DNA of 64,000 nucleotides. Source: Agrostemma githago. Taxonomy: Eukaryota > Streptophyta > Magnoliopsida > Caryophyllales > Caryophyllaceae. Shown here piece by piece: positions 21,564 to 33,838 of this stretch; the stretch's first letter is position 1; every line of letters begins with the position of its first letter. Location: assembly GCA_958450325.1 (NCBI GenBank), contig OY288249.1:64358166-64422165 (forward strand), in the 5' to 3' direction. The notes beneath the pieces are model-generated. The model worked only from the letters and a program-made list of their open reading frames with translations, searched no databases and was not told the origin of the DNA. The position numbers were made by a program, and so were the translations under genes.

Positions 21564-23559
21564 TTATTATTCTCGATCTCTAACTTAATTTAATTTATTA
21601 ATGGATTAAACGCATGAATGAATGAATGAATGTCTGAGAAAAAATATAGTACGCAATAATAGTTACGAGTAAATATTATTATGGCTTATGTCAAGCCGCC
21701 TTATATTGTTGGCGCAACTAGAACTGGTAAGTAAGAATAGTAGATAATGAGGATACGAACGAAGTGGGCACAAAAACTTCCTTCTCAAAACTATTAAATG
21801 CTCTTCACTGTTTTCTTCCCTTTTCATTCCAACTTGTTATGGACTTATGGCCGGTAAATATATTCGTTGTAAATTTGTGATGAGTTAAATATTCGTATTT
21901 ATTATGACAAATTAATTAGTTTTGAGAAATTTTGATTTGTCTTTATCTATCTATAAGATAATAATATTTGACCTATCTTTAATTATGATGAATATATTTG
22001 TTATTAGAGAGACTCGATATGATTTGAATGTGATCCCATAGTTTTATCCCCACAACTTGTACGGATAAAATAATGACAATATAGGTAGGATGGTCAATAC
22101 TCAATATGAAGGATACGTATTCATTTTGATTTTGTGTTTTTATTAGTAGTAGTAATTCAATTTAGTGTACGTAGTTAGTTAGCTAGTGATAACTACGTCA
22201 CTTGTGTAACAGGGAAAAAAATTGTCATTTTATGATTTGATTATGTGAACAATTTGTTTTTATGTAAAATGATTAGGAGTACTTTTTAATGTTAAAAATA
22301 AAATAATGAATGTTCACAATAATTTGTACGTGCAAGATCATGGGTCGGGAGCAATGAAATTTCTACGTGTGGTGATACAATTGAGGTCAGATCTCGATCT
22401 ACTATTTATTAAAATAGAGAAAGTTCATCCTTTTGAAGACTATATCATCAGATCCATAGATACCTTCGCGAAAGACAGAATCAATCAACAACGACATATA
22501 AAAAGTTATGCAGAAGCGTGTTATTCTAATAGCAATCTCTGTCTCAAGGATGTTATTTATTTATTTTTTATAAATCTGTATTCAGTTCAATTTGATATCA
22601 TTTGTAGATGTCGTATGGTTTATTATTAATGAAATTGATATTCAATTCAAAAAAAATGAATATTCACAATAAAATGGACATTTTTCCTCATTAAATGATC
22701 ATTTTTTTCAATAATAGAATTTTCATTTGAGGAGGTTTCAAGTTATTATGATTTATGAAGTATAATACGGAGTATTCGGTACTTATATAAGGACTAGGAC
22801 GAACATTTGAAACTGAAAAAAAAAAAAAAAATTGTACCTTTAATAATAAGTGGATTGGGAGATTTGTTTATACTCCATTATTTTTTAACAAAAAGTTTTA
22901 TTTGAGACGTTTTAAATAATTTTCTGATAAAGTACCCATTGAATTATGAAAATGCATGTCCTAATGGGGAAATATGTCCACCAAATAAGTAGTAATCCAT
23001 ACTTTAGAAAAGAAGTACTTCCTCGTATTACGATTTACGACGAGTAATCTTCCCTATTTACTTTTTTTTTACACTTTTAATTAATTCTTTATTCTTCCTT
23101 CAATTTATTATTATTTCATTTACACACAAATCCACCATATTTTCATTTTATACATCATTTTTAGTTACTTTAATCAATTCTTTATTTTTTCTTATTTCAT
23201 GGACAAAAAAAAAAAAGGAAAGATTACTCCTACTAGGAGTGACTACTCCATATGTCTAACAAATGATGTGAGTAGATGTTTATAAAAATAGAGCAATTTA
23301 CTCTGTATATGTGTTATTTAAAAATGAACGTTGAAAATTTTCAATCTCATTATAAAATGCCACATCTAGAATATTTTAGTGCTTTTAGCGATAATTTTAT
23401 TTTATTTTAAAAAAAAGGGGTAATAATACACTAAATTGAAAAACATGCTAACATGTGGAGCCTTTGTAAGATCCTCGAGACCTCGACTACTTTTCTTAAT
23501 ATATATATAAGACGTAATTTATAATATATGAATATTAAATTTTAAAAATAATTACTCCC
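21564..23559. other. Upstream region of PILS copy 1, no other gene seen
   Basis: Should contain the promoter and 5' leader of the minus-strand PILS gene. A possible TATA box (ATATAAGG on the minus strand) lies at about 21699-21706, roughly 140 bp upstream of the ATG. The rest is A+T-rich with poly(A) runs (22812-22830) and TACGGAGTA-like relics. A 107-codon ORF at 22306-22629 has no recognisable domain. Confidence 0.5.
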
Positions 23560-23574
23560 TCCTTTATGGTGCTC

Positions 23575-23970
23575 TAATTGGGTTACAAATGGAAATTAGC
23601 CTGCCGTGTCGTGTCTCGTGTCGGTCAATTGTGCCTGGAGAAAAAATGACACAACCCATGCACGGGAAAGAGCAACCCATACACGGTCCATAGCGTGTCA
23701 TGTCGTTATTGGACGTGTCTAATCAATTTCTCAAATTTAAGCTTATTTTTTTACCTTTTGGGCGAGCCAAGACCGTGTCGTGCATAGATCAGTCGTATCG
23801 TGTCGTGTCTAGGCACGGTCTTTGACCTCAAACTGCAGCTCATGCTCGACCCATAGCGTGTTGTGTCATGTCGGGCCTGCCAAAGTGGGCACGTGTCTCG
23901 TGCCTTAACGGGTCATGGATCGTGTCGGACCGTATCAACCCACCGGCCCACATGCCAACCTTCATCTCTA
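23575..23970. mobile_element. Possible hAT-like MITE with CGTGTC-rich body
   Basis: About 400 bp rich in CGTGTCGTGTC and CACGGGTC-like words within A+T-rich DNA. The right edge, read on the other strand (GATGAAGGTTGGCATGTGGGCC), resembles the left edge (CAAATGGAAATTAGCCTGCC). This composition is typical of hAT MITEs like the one at 8930-9477. I found no clear 8-bp duplication, so the call is tentative. Confidence 0.35.
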
Positions 23971-24138
23971 TCTTGGGCACAAGATTTTAGGGAGAGAATG
24001 TGTATGTGGTTGAAGTTGGGTGAGGTAAAAGATGAAACAATATTAGTCATGTGTTTTGCATTAAAAAAGAAGATTTTATAGAAAATCCTCAAAATGAAAT
24101 GGAGAAGATGTTACTCAAAAGAAGGGAACATTATCTTA

Positions 24139-24395
24139 TTACGTACTCTCTTGGTTTCAATCAATTCCATACATTTGCTTTTTCACACTTACCTATGAAC
24201 ATTTTCTTTTGTCCATATCTTTAGTCACATATTTCTAAAAATTTAAAATTCTGATATTTATAATGAATTCGATTAGACAATTTAAACAAGATCTCACATG
24301 ACTATATTTTATTTTATATATTAAAAGTTATGTCGAAGATTCTTACTTATGAATAGTGTTCAAAATCCAAATGTATGGAATGGAGGTTGTTGGAT
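24139..24395. mobile_element. Degenerate Stowaway-like MITE
   Basis: The left side reads TTCCATACATTTG and the right side the inverse CAAATGTATGGAA, about 200 bp apart, preceded by TACTCTCTTGGTTTCAA. This resembles a family beginning TACTCCCTCTGTTTCAA. Ends and TA duplication are worn, so the limits are approximate. Confidence 0.5.
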
Positions 24396-24533
24396 TATTG
24401 TGATCCAAATGTTATTAGTCAAAATAGTTATCCTATAATTAAGTTAATGGTTGATTAAGTTCTTAATAATAAGTTAAGCATGGCGGGTTGGGCATCCGCA
24501 ACATCCAATGCCTGAATCAAGCTTTGTTGGCAA

Positions 24534-26592
24534 TGTAACAGCCCTAAACTTTTCGCGACCAAAATAAAGAATAAAATAGGAAAATTTAAAGCCGTTACTC
24601 CGCATTTAGCTCACAAGGCCAAATGCAAGGCAAAAGAATAATATATGAATTAAAAAGAACTGTAAATCCGATAAATAATTAAATGAAAACGTTGCAGCGG
24701 AAGACTTAAGTCCCACAAAATTCAAAACGGTTTAAAACAACTTCAACCCAAAATTCAACATAAATATAAATAGTTTGGAGTTAAACGTTAAATAATAAAA
24801 TCCTTCCTCGCTCAGCATCCCGAACCAAATGCACCCATGCAGCATATTAATTGTACCTATCAACTGTACCCAAAACACAAATAGGTACAGGTTCCAGCGG
24901 GGGAACGACCCAAAACAAATGGACGTCAGCAAAGCTGAGTAAAATATATTATATTGAAAATATAAAACAATAATTATAATTTGTAGTAAACTGAAATCAG
25001 AGTCAAATATTATTGTCTCAACACCAAACCAAAATACTGTGAAAATAGTAGTCAAAACCAAAACCAACCAAAATATATTGTTTCCACCTGTGTGCCAAGG
25101 TCCTACCCTTTTGCACAGTCTAGAGGTACCACCTATGCTTAGCTAGACTTACTATAGTGCGCACTACTCACAATTGGGCAGTTAGTAGGATGAGGCTGCC
25201 AAAGGAGGAAGTCTAACTACCTAGCAAGTGGGGAGCCGGAAAAACCCCACTTAACACAACTCGGGCCAGGAGTTCAGTTTCGGGACGAAATCCCAGGGAC
25301 GTCTCAGACGCACCTTAACCTCATAGACCAACAGAGCTCCCAGAGTCTGTTATAACCACCAAAATTGTACCAAAATAATTCCAATATATGACTTGTCACA
25401 AAGTTCCAATATTCAAAATATTACAAGAGTATCATAAAAATTCATCGTTGACAAAATAATTATAAAACTGTTTCAAAAATATAATTTAAACCGGACATGC
25501 TCTTTACTTAAAAAGTGAAAAGGTCAAAACGTCCTTACCTCTCGAGACGGTCACAACTCGGCTAGTATTATCCCAAGAATTCTTTCTCCTCGAACCCACA
25601 AGCTACAAATAATACAAATTGGATTCAATAATTCACCAACTAAAATTGATGTGAACCTAACGTAATATATCACTCTAATATCACACAATGTCGCTTAAAC
25701 TTTCACCCATCAACAGTTCACTCAATACTCAACTCCTTGTATTAACACTCTCTTTAAAATCTCAAATCCTTAATATCTCATCATCAAGCCAAAGAACTAA
25801 AACCAACAGGAGATAACCAAGATTAAATTTCTAAAACTAACAGCCTAAACTCCCATCACGTGTAACACACATCACCCTCCAACTTGCATCACAATGACAT
25901 CAATCTTGCATAATCATAAAGTCATCAATTTCCTTTGTCAATTGCTTACCTGCTACTCTCCCTGCCCAAATCTCAGTTATAATCAATAGTAATTACAAAC
26001 ACTCGTCCCGTATAACCAAATCAGTTTAAGGAGAAAAAAATATAGAAATATTCAAGATTTAGTAATGCCCATTCACCATGTACTGTAAAACAGAAACTAG
26101 GATTGGGTTCAAGGAAAATAGGCACCGAACAAAAATAGCTTTATTCCTACGACACTAATTGAAAGACTGAAATTAGTAGTATGTGAAACACTTACAATTG
26201 ATATGAACAAAAACACTTACAATTGATGTAGGCTAAGATAAGAAGGACAGAGGGGGAACAAGTTGTGGTAGGGCGGCAGAGTAAATAATGAAAATTTGAG
26301 TTGTTATGAATTGATGAGGTTGGTCGTGGGATTTATAGGAATTAGGTTTTTTTTTCTTTTTTTTTTTCCTTATTGTGTTTGACTCGAAATCGAATACGAT
26401 ACAAAGTCGGTTTATAAAATAACGTTCTACTTACGAAAATCAAAACCGATTTATTATAAGACGACCCAAAATACTTTAATATTTATAAAGACATTAAAAA
26501 TATTTTTTTTTTTTCAATTTAAAAAATCCGATTTAAATAAAAGTAGAAAAGTCAAGTTTTACAATTGACTCGGAAAATAACGGGGTGTTACA
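24534..26592 (-). repeat. 3' LTR of the minus-strand chromovirus (2059 bp)
   Basis: Nearly identical to 30323-32378. It contains an open frame of 111 codons on the minus strand (24732-25067) that is identical in the other LTR; this reflects the recent LTR duplication, not a gene. The polypurine tract GACTTCCCTCCTTAAAA (minus: TTTTAAGGAGGGAAGTC) lies directly after its right edge. Confidence 0.93.
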
Positions 26593-28451
26593 GACTTCCC
26601 TCCTTAAAACAAAACTTCGTCCTCGAAGTTTAAACTCATCCTCGAAAATGAAGTCTCACATTACTCACGAATTTCCAAAATGACCCGCTCACTCCATATA
26701 TCCAAAACCACCAAAATTCTTCTTATATCTCCAAAAATAAATCATTTATTCCATATATCCAAAATTCGTCGAATTAAACACAACCTTAAAGATGTCTCAC
26801 ATTTCTAAATCCTCAAAATCTATAACTACCTAATTCCTCAAATTTCAAAGTATACAACGTCACCACCACCTAAATCCACAAGATAAGATCACTTAAATTC
26901 CATAAGATAATACCAAAGTTCGACACCACTACAATTCTCATACTTCTCTAAGGTAAAAGTATCACTTGCCAAGTTAAAAGCATGTCGGACAAAAATGTTT
27001 AAATTATTTCAAAATTTTGAAAATTACAAGTTCAACCATTTTGCAAGTGCGTAATGCACGAAATCAATTAGTCAATCAAATAAGTGCGGTTAGCACTACC
27101 AACCCAACAATATGTGTGTTGAGCACGAAATCACTAATATGTGCGTTGAGCACAAACAAACCACAAGTATGTCAATTTCAAGTAATAACGAATAACCAAT
27201 GATATTGTGCTTATTAAGCATCAATGATAGCAAAATATTCATATTTGTGACCAATAAATAGATATTAGCATGAAATTACACAAGAACATGCTTAGTTTAC
27301 CACAAAAACAAGTAGTCATGCATATTTCTACTCACCTTAAAATAAAGCTTCGTCCTCGAAGCACGAAAAATCTACCTTAGACAAAAAGATGAGGGTATTT
27401 GTATGGTTGGCTCAAGTTCCTCACAAAATATTGGAACACATATGTTCGCTACCTAATATAATATCCTTCGAAACCACATGATGTCCTATCACATAATGTA
27501 TATAAGCATCAACAAGTTGCTTCTTCTCTTACATATCCTTCATTGGAATAAAATGTGTACTCTTAGTTAATCTATTAATTATAACCCAAATCATATTATT
27601 ACTTTCCTCTGACCTTAACAACCCAACTATAAAATCCATAAAGATTAAACTCCACTTCCACTCGGAAACTCCTAAAGGATCTAACTCATACTTCAAGCAT
27701 CAACCACCACATTGGCTTTTCTTATCTCGATATTATAGTCCGCAATCAAATCCAACCAGCTTCTTTATCTCACGATTAGCTCCTAATGGGTAAATATATA
27801 TCTTAAAATTTACAATCATAAAAACTTTAAATGATCCACCAAACAGTATGTCTCCAAATTTCTGAGGCAACTACTACGGCCGCTTAGTCTAGATCATAAG
27901 CAAGGTAATTTTCTTCATAAAGGTTCACTGCCTAAATGCATAAGCAATCACTTCTTATTCGGTTGAAAACACTAACTAATTCATTCTTAAAATGCATAGG
28001 TATAAACTTCAAAAACTTCATTTCCATCCGGTAAGGCAAATCCTAAAGTAGTGGTCAATTTTTCCTTTAAAATTCGAAACGATTCCTCACACCTCTCATC
28101 CCAATGAAATTTTATGGCTTTCTACATCAGTGCAGTCATTAATTTATCTATATTTGAAAAAAAAATTCTTCACAAATCACATATAGTAACCAGCTAAACC
28201 CAAACGTTACGAATTTCAGTCACAGATTCCGATTTAGGTCACTCCTTAACAACCTTAGCAGATCTATTGATACTCCATCCTTAGATATAATATTCCCCAA
28301 AATTGCTCGTACCATCCAAAAATCATACCTCAAAAATTTAGCAAATACTATTTTCCTCTCAAGATGTCTAAGATAATTCGTAAATGTTCCTCATTCTTCT
28401 CTTCATTCTTTGAATAAAAATACTATGTCATCAATGAATATCACAACAAAT
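26593..28451 (-). pseudogene. Deleted and decayed pol of the chromovirus
   Basis: Read from high to low coordinates, scraps of reverse transcriptase (FVVIFIDDI near 28430), RNase H and integrase (INRLTKSTHFIPMKD near 27560, QLVDAYIHYV) survive, with many stops and missing blocks. Only about 1.85 kb remains where a complete pol needs over 3 kb, and no chromodomain can be read. The tail includes the TTCGAGGACGAAGTTT motif before the polypurine tract. Confidence 0.7.
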
Positions 28452-30041
28452 TTATCTAAGTAAGTCCTCAAAGTTCGGTTCATCTAAGTCCATAAACAAA
28501 TCAGGTGCACTAGTCAACCCAAAAAAAAACCTCTTGAAAATCATAATCACTAATAAAACAGACACATCCCTATCAATCCTCTTATAGTTTACTAAGTCCC
28601 CAGATGACGTGGCAAAATCATAATCCACAATTTCACTAGATTCAACATTCATTTTATCCACAAACTTAGTCGAAATAAAAGAGTGAGATGCACCAGAATC
28701 AAATAAAACATGAGCTAAAATAGAATTCACTAGAAAATTACCCGAAACGATGTCCGTGTTTTCGGCTTCCTCCCTATTCATGACATAGAGCTTCCCAGTA
28801 GGCTTTTTGCTATTCTGTGCAGCATTTACTTGGCCCGCGGGTTTACTAGCTGCGGTAACGTTGGTCTGAGTCGGAGCTGGATTCCTAAAATTATTGTTAG
28901 TTTGGGACCTACCAAAATTCTGTGTGTTCCCCTGACTCTCAAATCGGTTACTCTGATTCACACTAGCACTAACAGATTGTGTAGCACGAGGTTTCCCTGC
29001 CTTCTTGTTCCTACACTCGAATTCTCGATGTCCTAACTTCCCGCACCAGTAGCATGTCACCTTATTCCCCTGACAGTCAACGCCTGGGTGATCTCCCTTG
29101 CATAACTTACAGTAGTAATGTGGGGTAAAGTCATTAGGTGTTCCCTGGTTTCTACCTCTCCAACTATTACCTTCTTCCTTCCCATTCCCTCCGTGTTGGG
29201 TGTTATTATTAGTATTGAAATTCCCTCTCTTCGCTCGGGTGTCAGACTGACTACCCTGAAACTCCCTCTTCTTACTCCCAGTACTTACCATCTCAACCTC
29301 CATCTTCTGGTTACTCCTCTCAATATTAACAGCCCTAGCATAGACATCTCTTAAAGAAGTGAATGTCTCCCCAGCAAATCTACCCTTAATCTTCCAATGT
29401 AACTTATCCTCAAACCTAGATGCTTTAATCCCCTCAGTTGGCACTAGCTCCTTAGCAAAACGACTAAGTTCAACAAATTTATTATAAAAGTCTTTCACAC
29501 TCATCTCATCGGTTTGTTTTAGGTCTCCAAATTCAGCTAATTTTTGATGTTTCACATGTTCTGGGAAAAATTCTGCTTCTAACATTTCCTTAAGAGTATC
29601 CCAGTCTTTATCATGTAGTGTGTGTGTGCCATTAGGATTTCTTATTCTAATTGGTTTCATAAAGTCCTCTTTAACGGTCTGCCACCAAATGTCCGCCTCT
29701 TCCTTCAGATAGAAGACAGCGATCCTAGCCTGAAATTCATGTGGACACCCTACAGCCAGAAAAATTTTCTCCATCTCCCTAACCCAATTATCTAGTTCAT
29801 TAGGATCCCCTTTCCCAGTAAAAGTCGGCGGTTTCTTCTTCTGTACCGCTTCAGACATTCCAGTAACAGTGGGTGTAGGATCATTCTCATTCTCGACCCT
29901 ATCATTCATATTTCGGGTAACAGCAGTCATTTGTTGTACAGCTTCGATAAGAGCTGCATTCTGAGCTAACAATTGTGCCATCATAGCGGCCATATCATTG
30001 TTTTCATTTCCTCGAGACATTGTCACTATAGAAGTAAACAA
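28452..30041 (-). CDS. Chromovirus Gag with zinc knuckles and truncated protease
   Basis: 529 codons, fully open. Residues ~95-200 form the retrotransposon gag domain (NWVREMEKIFLAVGCPHEF, FYNKFVELSRFAKELVP). Residues 311-343 hold a C-x2-C...C segment and a CCHC knuckle (CYWCGKLGHREFEC) for RNA packaging. Residues 448-454 are the aspartic protease active site DSGASHS. After ~500 the frame jumps to FFFGLTSAPDLFMDL, a piece of reverse transcriptase, so the C-terminal protease and the RT start are deleted. The true start may be the Met at 30020 (MSRGNENND) rather than 30041. An open gag beside a broken pol suggests a recently mobile element that used enzymes from elsewhere. Confidence 0.85.
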   Translation of the reverse strand: MFTSIVTMSRGNENNDMAAMMAQLLAQNAALIEAVQQMTAVTRNMNDRVENENDPTPTVTGMSEAVQKKKPPTFTGKGDPNELDNWVREMEKIFLAVGCPHEFQARIAVFYLKEEADIWWQTVKEDFMKPIRIRNPNGTHTLHDKDWDTLKEMLEAEFFPEHVKHQKLAEFGDLKQTDEMSVKDFYNKFVELSRFAKELVPTEGIKASRFEDKLHWKIKGRFAGETFTSLRDVYARAVNIERSNQKMEVEMVSTGSKKREFQGSQSDTRAKRGNFNTNNNTQHGGNGKEEGNSWRGRNQGTPNDFTPHYYCKLCKGDHPGVDCQGNKVTCYWCGKLGHREFECRNKKAGKPRATQSVSASVNQSNRFESQGNTQNFGRSQTNNNFRNPAPTQTNVTAASKPAGQVNAAQNSKKPTGKLYVMNREEAENTDIVSGNFLVNSILAHVLFDSGASHSFISTKFVDKMNVESSEIVDYDFATSSGDLVNYKRIDRDVSVLLVIMIFKRFFFGLTSAPDLFMDLDEPNFEDLLR

Positions 30042-30308
30042 TATTCTATTAAGTCTAAGTATAAGAAGATTAAATCACAATATTAATGTAAGTAGTATCT
30101 CTATCACATTTCAATTAGGTAAGGATAATAATAGTACTAAACATGACAAATATAAATATATATAGATATAAATAACATAATTCATGCGTATGCAATGCAC
30201 CCAATGCACCCAACACTCTCGGTTTATAAAGAACGATTTTTTTAATAAAGGTAGTATTTTTTTTTAAACCATTTCAAATTTTGCAAATTTTTTTTGGAAA
30301 GACCTATT

Positions 30309-30320
30309 GCTCTGATACCA
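30309..30320 (-). promoter_or_regulatory. Primer-binding site, initiator tRNA-Met type
   Basis: TGGTATCAGAGC on the minus strand, two bases inside the 5' LTR end. It is complementary to the 3' end of initiator tRNA-Met, the usual primer of Del/Tekay elements. This fixes the element's orientation. Confidence 0.9.
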
Positions 30321-30322
30321 AC

Positions 30323-32378
30323 TGTAACAGCCCTAAACTTTTCGCGACCAAAATAAAGAATAAAATAGGAAAATTTAAAGCCGTTACTCCGCATTTAGCT
30401 CACAAGGCCAAATGCAAGGCAAAAGAATAATATATGAATTAAAAAGAACTGTAAATCCGATAAATAATTAAATGAAAACGTTGCAGCGGAAGACTTAAGT
30501 CCCACAAAATTCAAAACGGTTTAAAACAACTTCAACCCAAAATTCAACATAAATATAAATAGTTTGGAGTTAAACGTTAAATAATAAAATCCTTCCTCGC
30601 TCAGCATCCCGAACCAAATGCACCCATGCAGCATATTAATTGTACCTATCAACTGTACCCAAAACACAAATAGGTACAGGTTCCAGCGGGGGAACGACCC
30701 AAAACAAATGGACGTCAGCAAAGCTGAGTAAAATATATTATATTGAAAATATAAAACAATAATTATAATTTGTAGTAAACTGAAATCAGAGTCAAATATT
30801 ATTGTCTCAACACCAAACCAAAATACTGTGAAAATAGTAGTCAAAACCAAAACCAACCAAAATATATTGTTTCCACCTGTGTGCCAAGGTCCTACCCTTT
30901 TGCACAGTCTAGAGGTACCACCTATGCTTAGCTAGACTTACTATAGTGCGCACTACTCACAATTGGGCAGTCAGTAGGATGAGGCTGCCAAAGGAGGAAG
31001 TCTAACTACCCAGCAAGTGGGGAGCCGGAAAAACCCCACTTAACACAACTCGGGCCAGGAGTTCAGTTTCGGGACGAAATCCCAGGGACGTCTCAGACGC
31101 ACCTTAACCTCATAGACCAACAGAGCTCCCAGAGTCTGTTATAACCACCAAAATTGTACCAAAATAATTCCAATATATGACTTGTCACAAAGTTCCAATA
31201 TTCAAAATATTACAAGAGTATCATAAAAATTCATCGTTGACAAAATAATTATAAAACTGTTTCAAAAATATAATTTAAACCGGACATGCTCTTTACTTAA
31301 AAGGTGAAAAGGTCAAAACGTCCTTACCTCTCGAGACGGTCACAACTCGGCTAGTATTATCCCAAGAATTCTTTCTCCTCGAACCCACAAGCTACAAATA
31401 ATACAAATTGGATTCAATAATTCACCAACTAAAATTGATGTGAACCTAACGTAATATATCACTCTAATATCACACAATGTCGCTTAAACTTTCACCCATC
31501 AACAGTTCACTCAATACTCAACTCCTTGTATTAACACTCCCTTTAAAATCTCAAATCCTTAATATCTCATCATCAAGCCAAAGAACTAAAACCAACAGGA
31601 GATAGCCAAGATTAAATTTCTAAAACTAACAGCCTAAACTCCCATCACGTGTAACACACATCACCCTCCAACTTGCATCACAATGACATCAATCTTGCAT
31701 AATCATAAAGTCATCAATTTCCTTTGTCAATTGCTTACCTGCTACTCTCCCTGCCCAAATCTCAGTTATAATCAATAGTAATTACAAACACTCGTCCCGT
31801 ATAACCAAATCAGTTTAAGGAGAAAAAAATATAGAAATATTCAAGATTTAGTAATGCCCATTCACCATGTACTGTAAAACAGAAACTAGGATTGGGTTCA
31901 AGGAAAATAGGCACCGAACAAAAATAGCTTTATTCCTACGACACTAATTGAAAGACTGAAATTAGTAGTATGTGAAACACTTACAATTGATATGAACAAA
32001 AACACTTACAATTGATGTAGGCTAAGATAAGAAGGACAGAGGGGGAACAAGTTGTGGTAGGGCGGCAGAGTAAATAATGAAAATTTGAGTTGTTATGAAT
32101 TGATGAGGTTGGTCGTGGGATTTATAGGAATTAGGTTTTTTTTTCTTTTTTTTTTCCTTATTGTGTTTGACTCGAAATCGAATACGATACAAAGTCGGTT
32201 TATAAAATAACGTTCTACTTACGAAAATCAAAACCGATTTATTATAAGACGACCCAAAATACTTTAATATTTATAAAGACATTAAAATTTTTTTTTTTTT
32301 CAATTTAAAAAATCCGATTTAAATAAAAGTAGAAAAGTCAAGTTTTACAATTGACTCGGAAAATAACGGGGTGTTACA
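30323..32378 (-). repeat. 5' LTR of the minus-strand chromovirus (2056 bp)
   Basis: Partner of 24534-26592. Substitutions noted by eye correspond to positions near 30970, 31011, 31303, 31540 and 31606, plus length changes in T-runs near 32140-32300. The promoter for element RNA should lie here. It is followed by the GGCAA duplication. Confidence 0.93.
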
Positions 32379-33780
32379 GGCAAAACTTGGTTGGAGGATT
32401 CTGCATTACCCAAACTCGGTCGTAAACAAACTATTATCTACTAAATACCATTGCAGTGCGCTCTCCCTTCCCCACATAATATCTTCCCCATCTCACAATG
32501 GCTCTTGGGGTTGGAAAAGCATTAAATGGGATCTTCACCTGGTAAACAGTGGTTTGGCATAGTTGCCAGGGCGACCGAGTTCCATTGATTTATGGCACTC
32601 GAACTGGGTACTTGCTGAGTGCCCAAGTGTGAAACAAGACTGTAATGTCCCTCCCCCTACCAACATTAGTGAAGTTCAAGATACCCCGGGATCTTGGTGT
32701 CGTGACAAGCTTAAATGTTTCTTTGATGACCAGTTGGTTAACAAAATTCTCTCTTGCCAACTCCCTTTGTTGAACTGTGAGGACGTCTTCTACTGGGGCA
32801 AATCATCGACTGGAAATTTCTTAGTTAAAAGTGTGTATCGACTGGCACTTGACTTACATCTTATGGACCAATCAATTGGATTCTTGTTGGAGGAAAGGTT
32901 GAAGAACTTCTCATGCAAATACCTCTAGAAAATTAAGGGGCCAGCAAAACTGAGAACTTTATTGTGGAAATTTCTTAATCAAGTCCTTCCCATTGGTACA
33001 GAATTCCAAAAGCGTGGATTATTGGTCCCCTCTGGCTGCCCCTTTGTAACTCTGAAGACGTTACTGAAACTCTTAATCATCTCTTTCACGACTGTCCTAT
33101 CTCCTCCAGGTTGTGGATGAGTTCAGACCTTGGTATCAATACCACCATGTCATCCAATATTGAGATACGACACTGGATCGTCAACTGGATTATCTACCTT
33201 TGGAATCTAGATAATGATCGTTCTTGGGTCACTTATTTTCTCTTTATCCTATGGACAATTTGGCTTATCCACAATCGTACCAGATTCAAAGGGGCCATTT
33301 TCTCCAGTTATGGCCTATTCCCCCTTTTCAGAGCCCAGCTTGTTACGATGGATGACTCGGTCTCATGCTTGGATTGTCATCTATCACAAGAGGATGAGAA
33401 ATCAACTTTAAATAATGTAAAAAAAGGTCATCCGCTCAACATATTAGCTCAGGTTTGGACTGCTCTAAAATCCTCATCAAAACGGATGCGGCATGGAAGG
33501 ATAATAGCAAGGATGCGGGGGGTTGAGCTGTCTTCTCTAGTGATGGGATTTGTCTAGCGTGGGAGTTCTCAAATTTTACAGCTGCCTCACCCCTTCACGC
33601 TGAAGCTCTGGCCCTCCATCAGGCAACTCTTTGGGTGCGCTCCAGAGGGTTTCTCCATATCCATCTCTCAACTGGCTGTTTGAGCCTTGTTCAGCAACTG
33701 AACAGTTTGACGGACGTTTCACCAGATATTTGCATGATTATTGACCATCTTCATAATGATATTTTTTTGTCTTTGGCTTA
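32379..33780 (+). pseudogene. LINE reverse transcriptase end, zf-RVT and RNase H remnant
   Basis: Seen in order: AKLGWRILHYPNSVVNKLLS (RT thumb); NKILSCQLPLLNCEDVFYW and GNFLVKSVYRLALD; then KLRTLLWKFLNQVLPIGTEF and a C...C...H...C zinc pattern (about 32950-33110); FILWTIWLIHNRTRFKGA; and an RNase H-like DAAWKDN...HAEALALHQATLWVRSRG (33478-33660). Several stops (for example 32560-32562) and at least three frame changes separate the blocks. This order is normal for plant L1 elements with a C-terminal RNase H. Confidence 0.75.
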
Positions 33781-33838
33781 GCGGCTATGGGCATCAAGGG
33801 TTAGGTCCCCCAATTTATGTCTTTGCTAGCAAAAAAAA

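Larger units (their letters stand above)
24534..32378 (-). mobile_element. Tekay/Del-type chromovirus, young, pol-deleted
   Basis: Full-length by boundaries: LTRs at both ends, TGTAACA...TGTTACA termini, and the 5-bp duplication GGCAA at 24529-24533 and 32379-32383. The element reads on the minus strand. A tRNA-Met-type primer-binding site, an intact gag ORF and a polypurine tract are present, but most of pol is deleted or decayed. The two LTRs differ by five substitutions and about three small indels over 2.06 kb (my count by eye), so insertion is recent. It landed in a LINE reverse transcriptase. Confidence 0.93.
24467..33838 (+). mobile_element. 5'-truncated L1-type LINE, split by a chromovirus
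   Basis: The first piece (24467-24533) encodes KHGGLGIRNIQCLNQALL, the end of a LINE reverse transcriptase. The frame continues after the chromovirus at 32379 with AKLGWRILHYPN. It goes on through a zf-RVT region and an RNase H domain to a poly(A) tract (33828-33838) preceded by TCTTTGCTAGC. I could not find its own target-site duplication. It is pseudogenised by stops and frameshifts. Confidence 0.8.

Noticed and set aside
22306..22629. 107-codon ORF upstream of PILS copy 1
   Set aside because: No recognisable motif, and it lies in A+T-rich spacer with poly(A) tracts.
24732..25067. 111-codon ORF on the minus strand, repeated identically at 30521-30856
   Set aside because: Both lie at the same place in the two LTRs of one chromovirus. 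The identity comes from recent LTR duplication, and the hydrophobic product has no domain.
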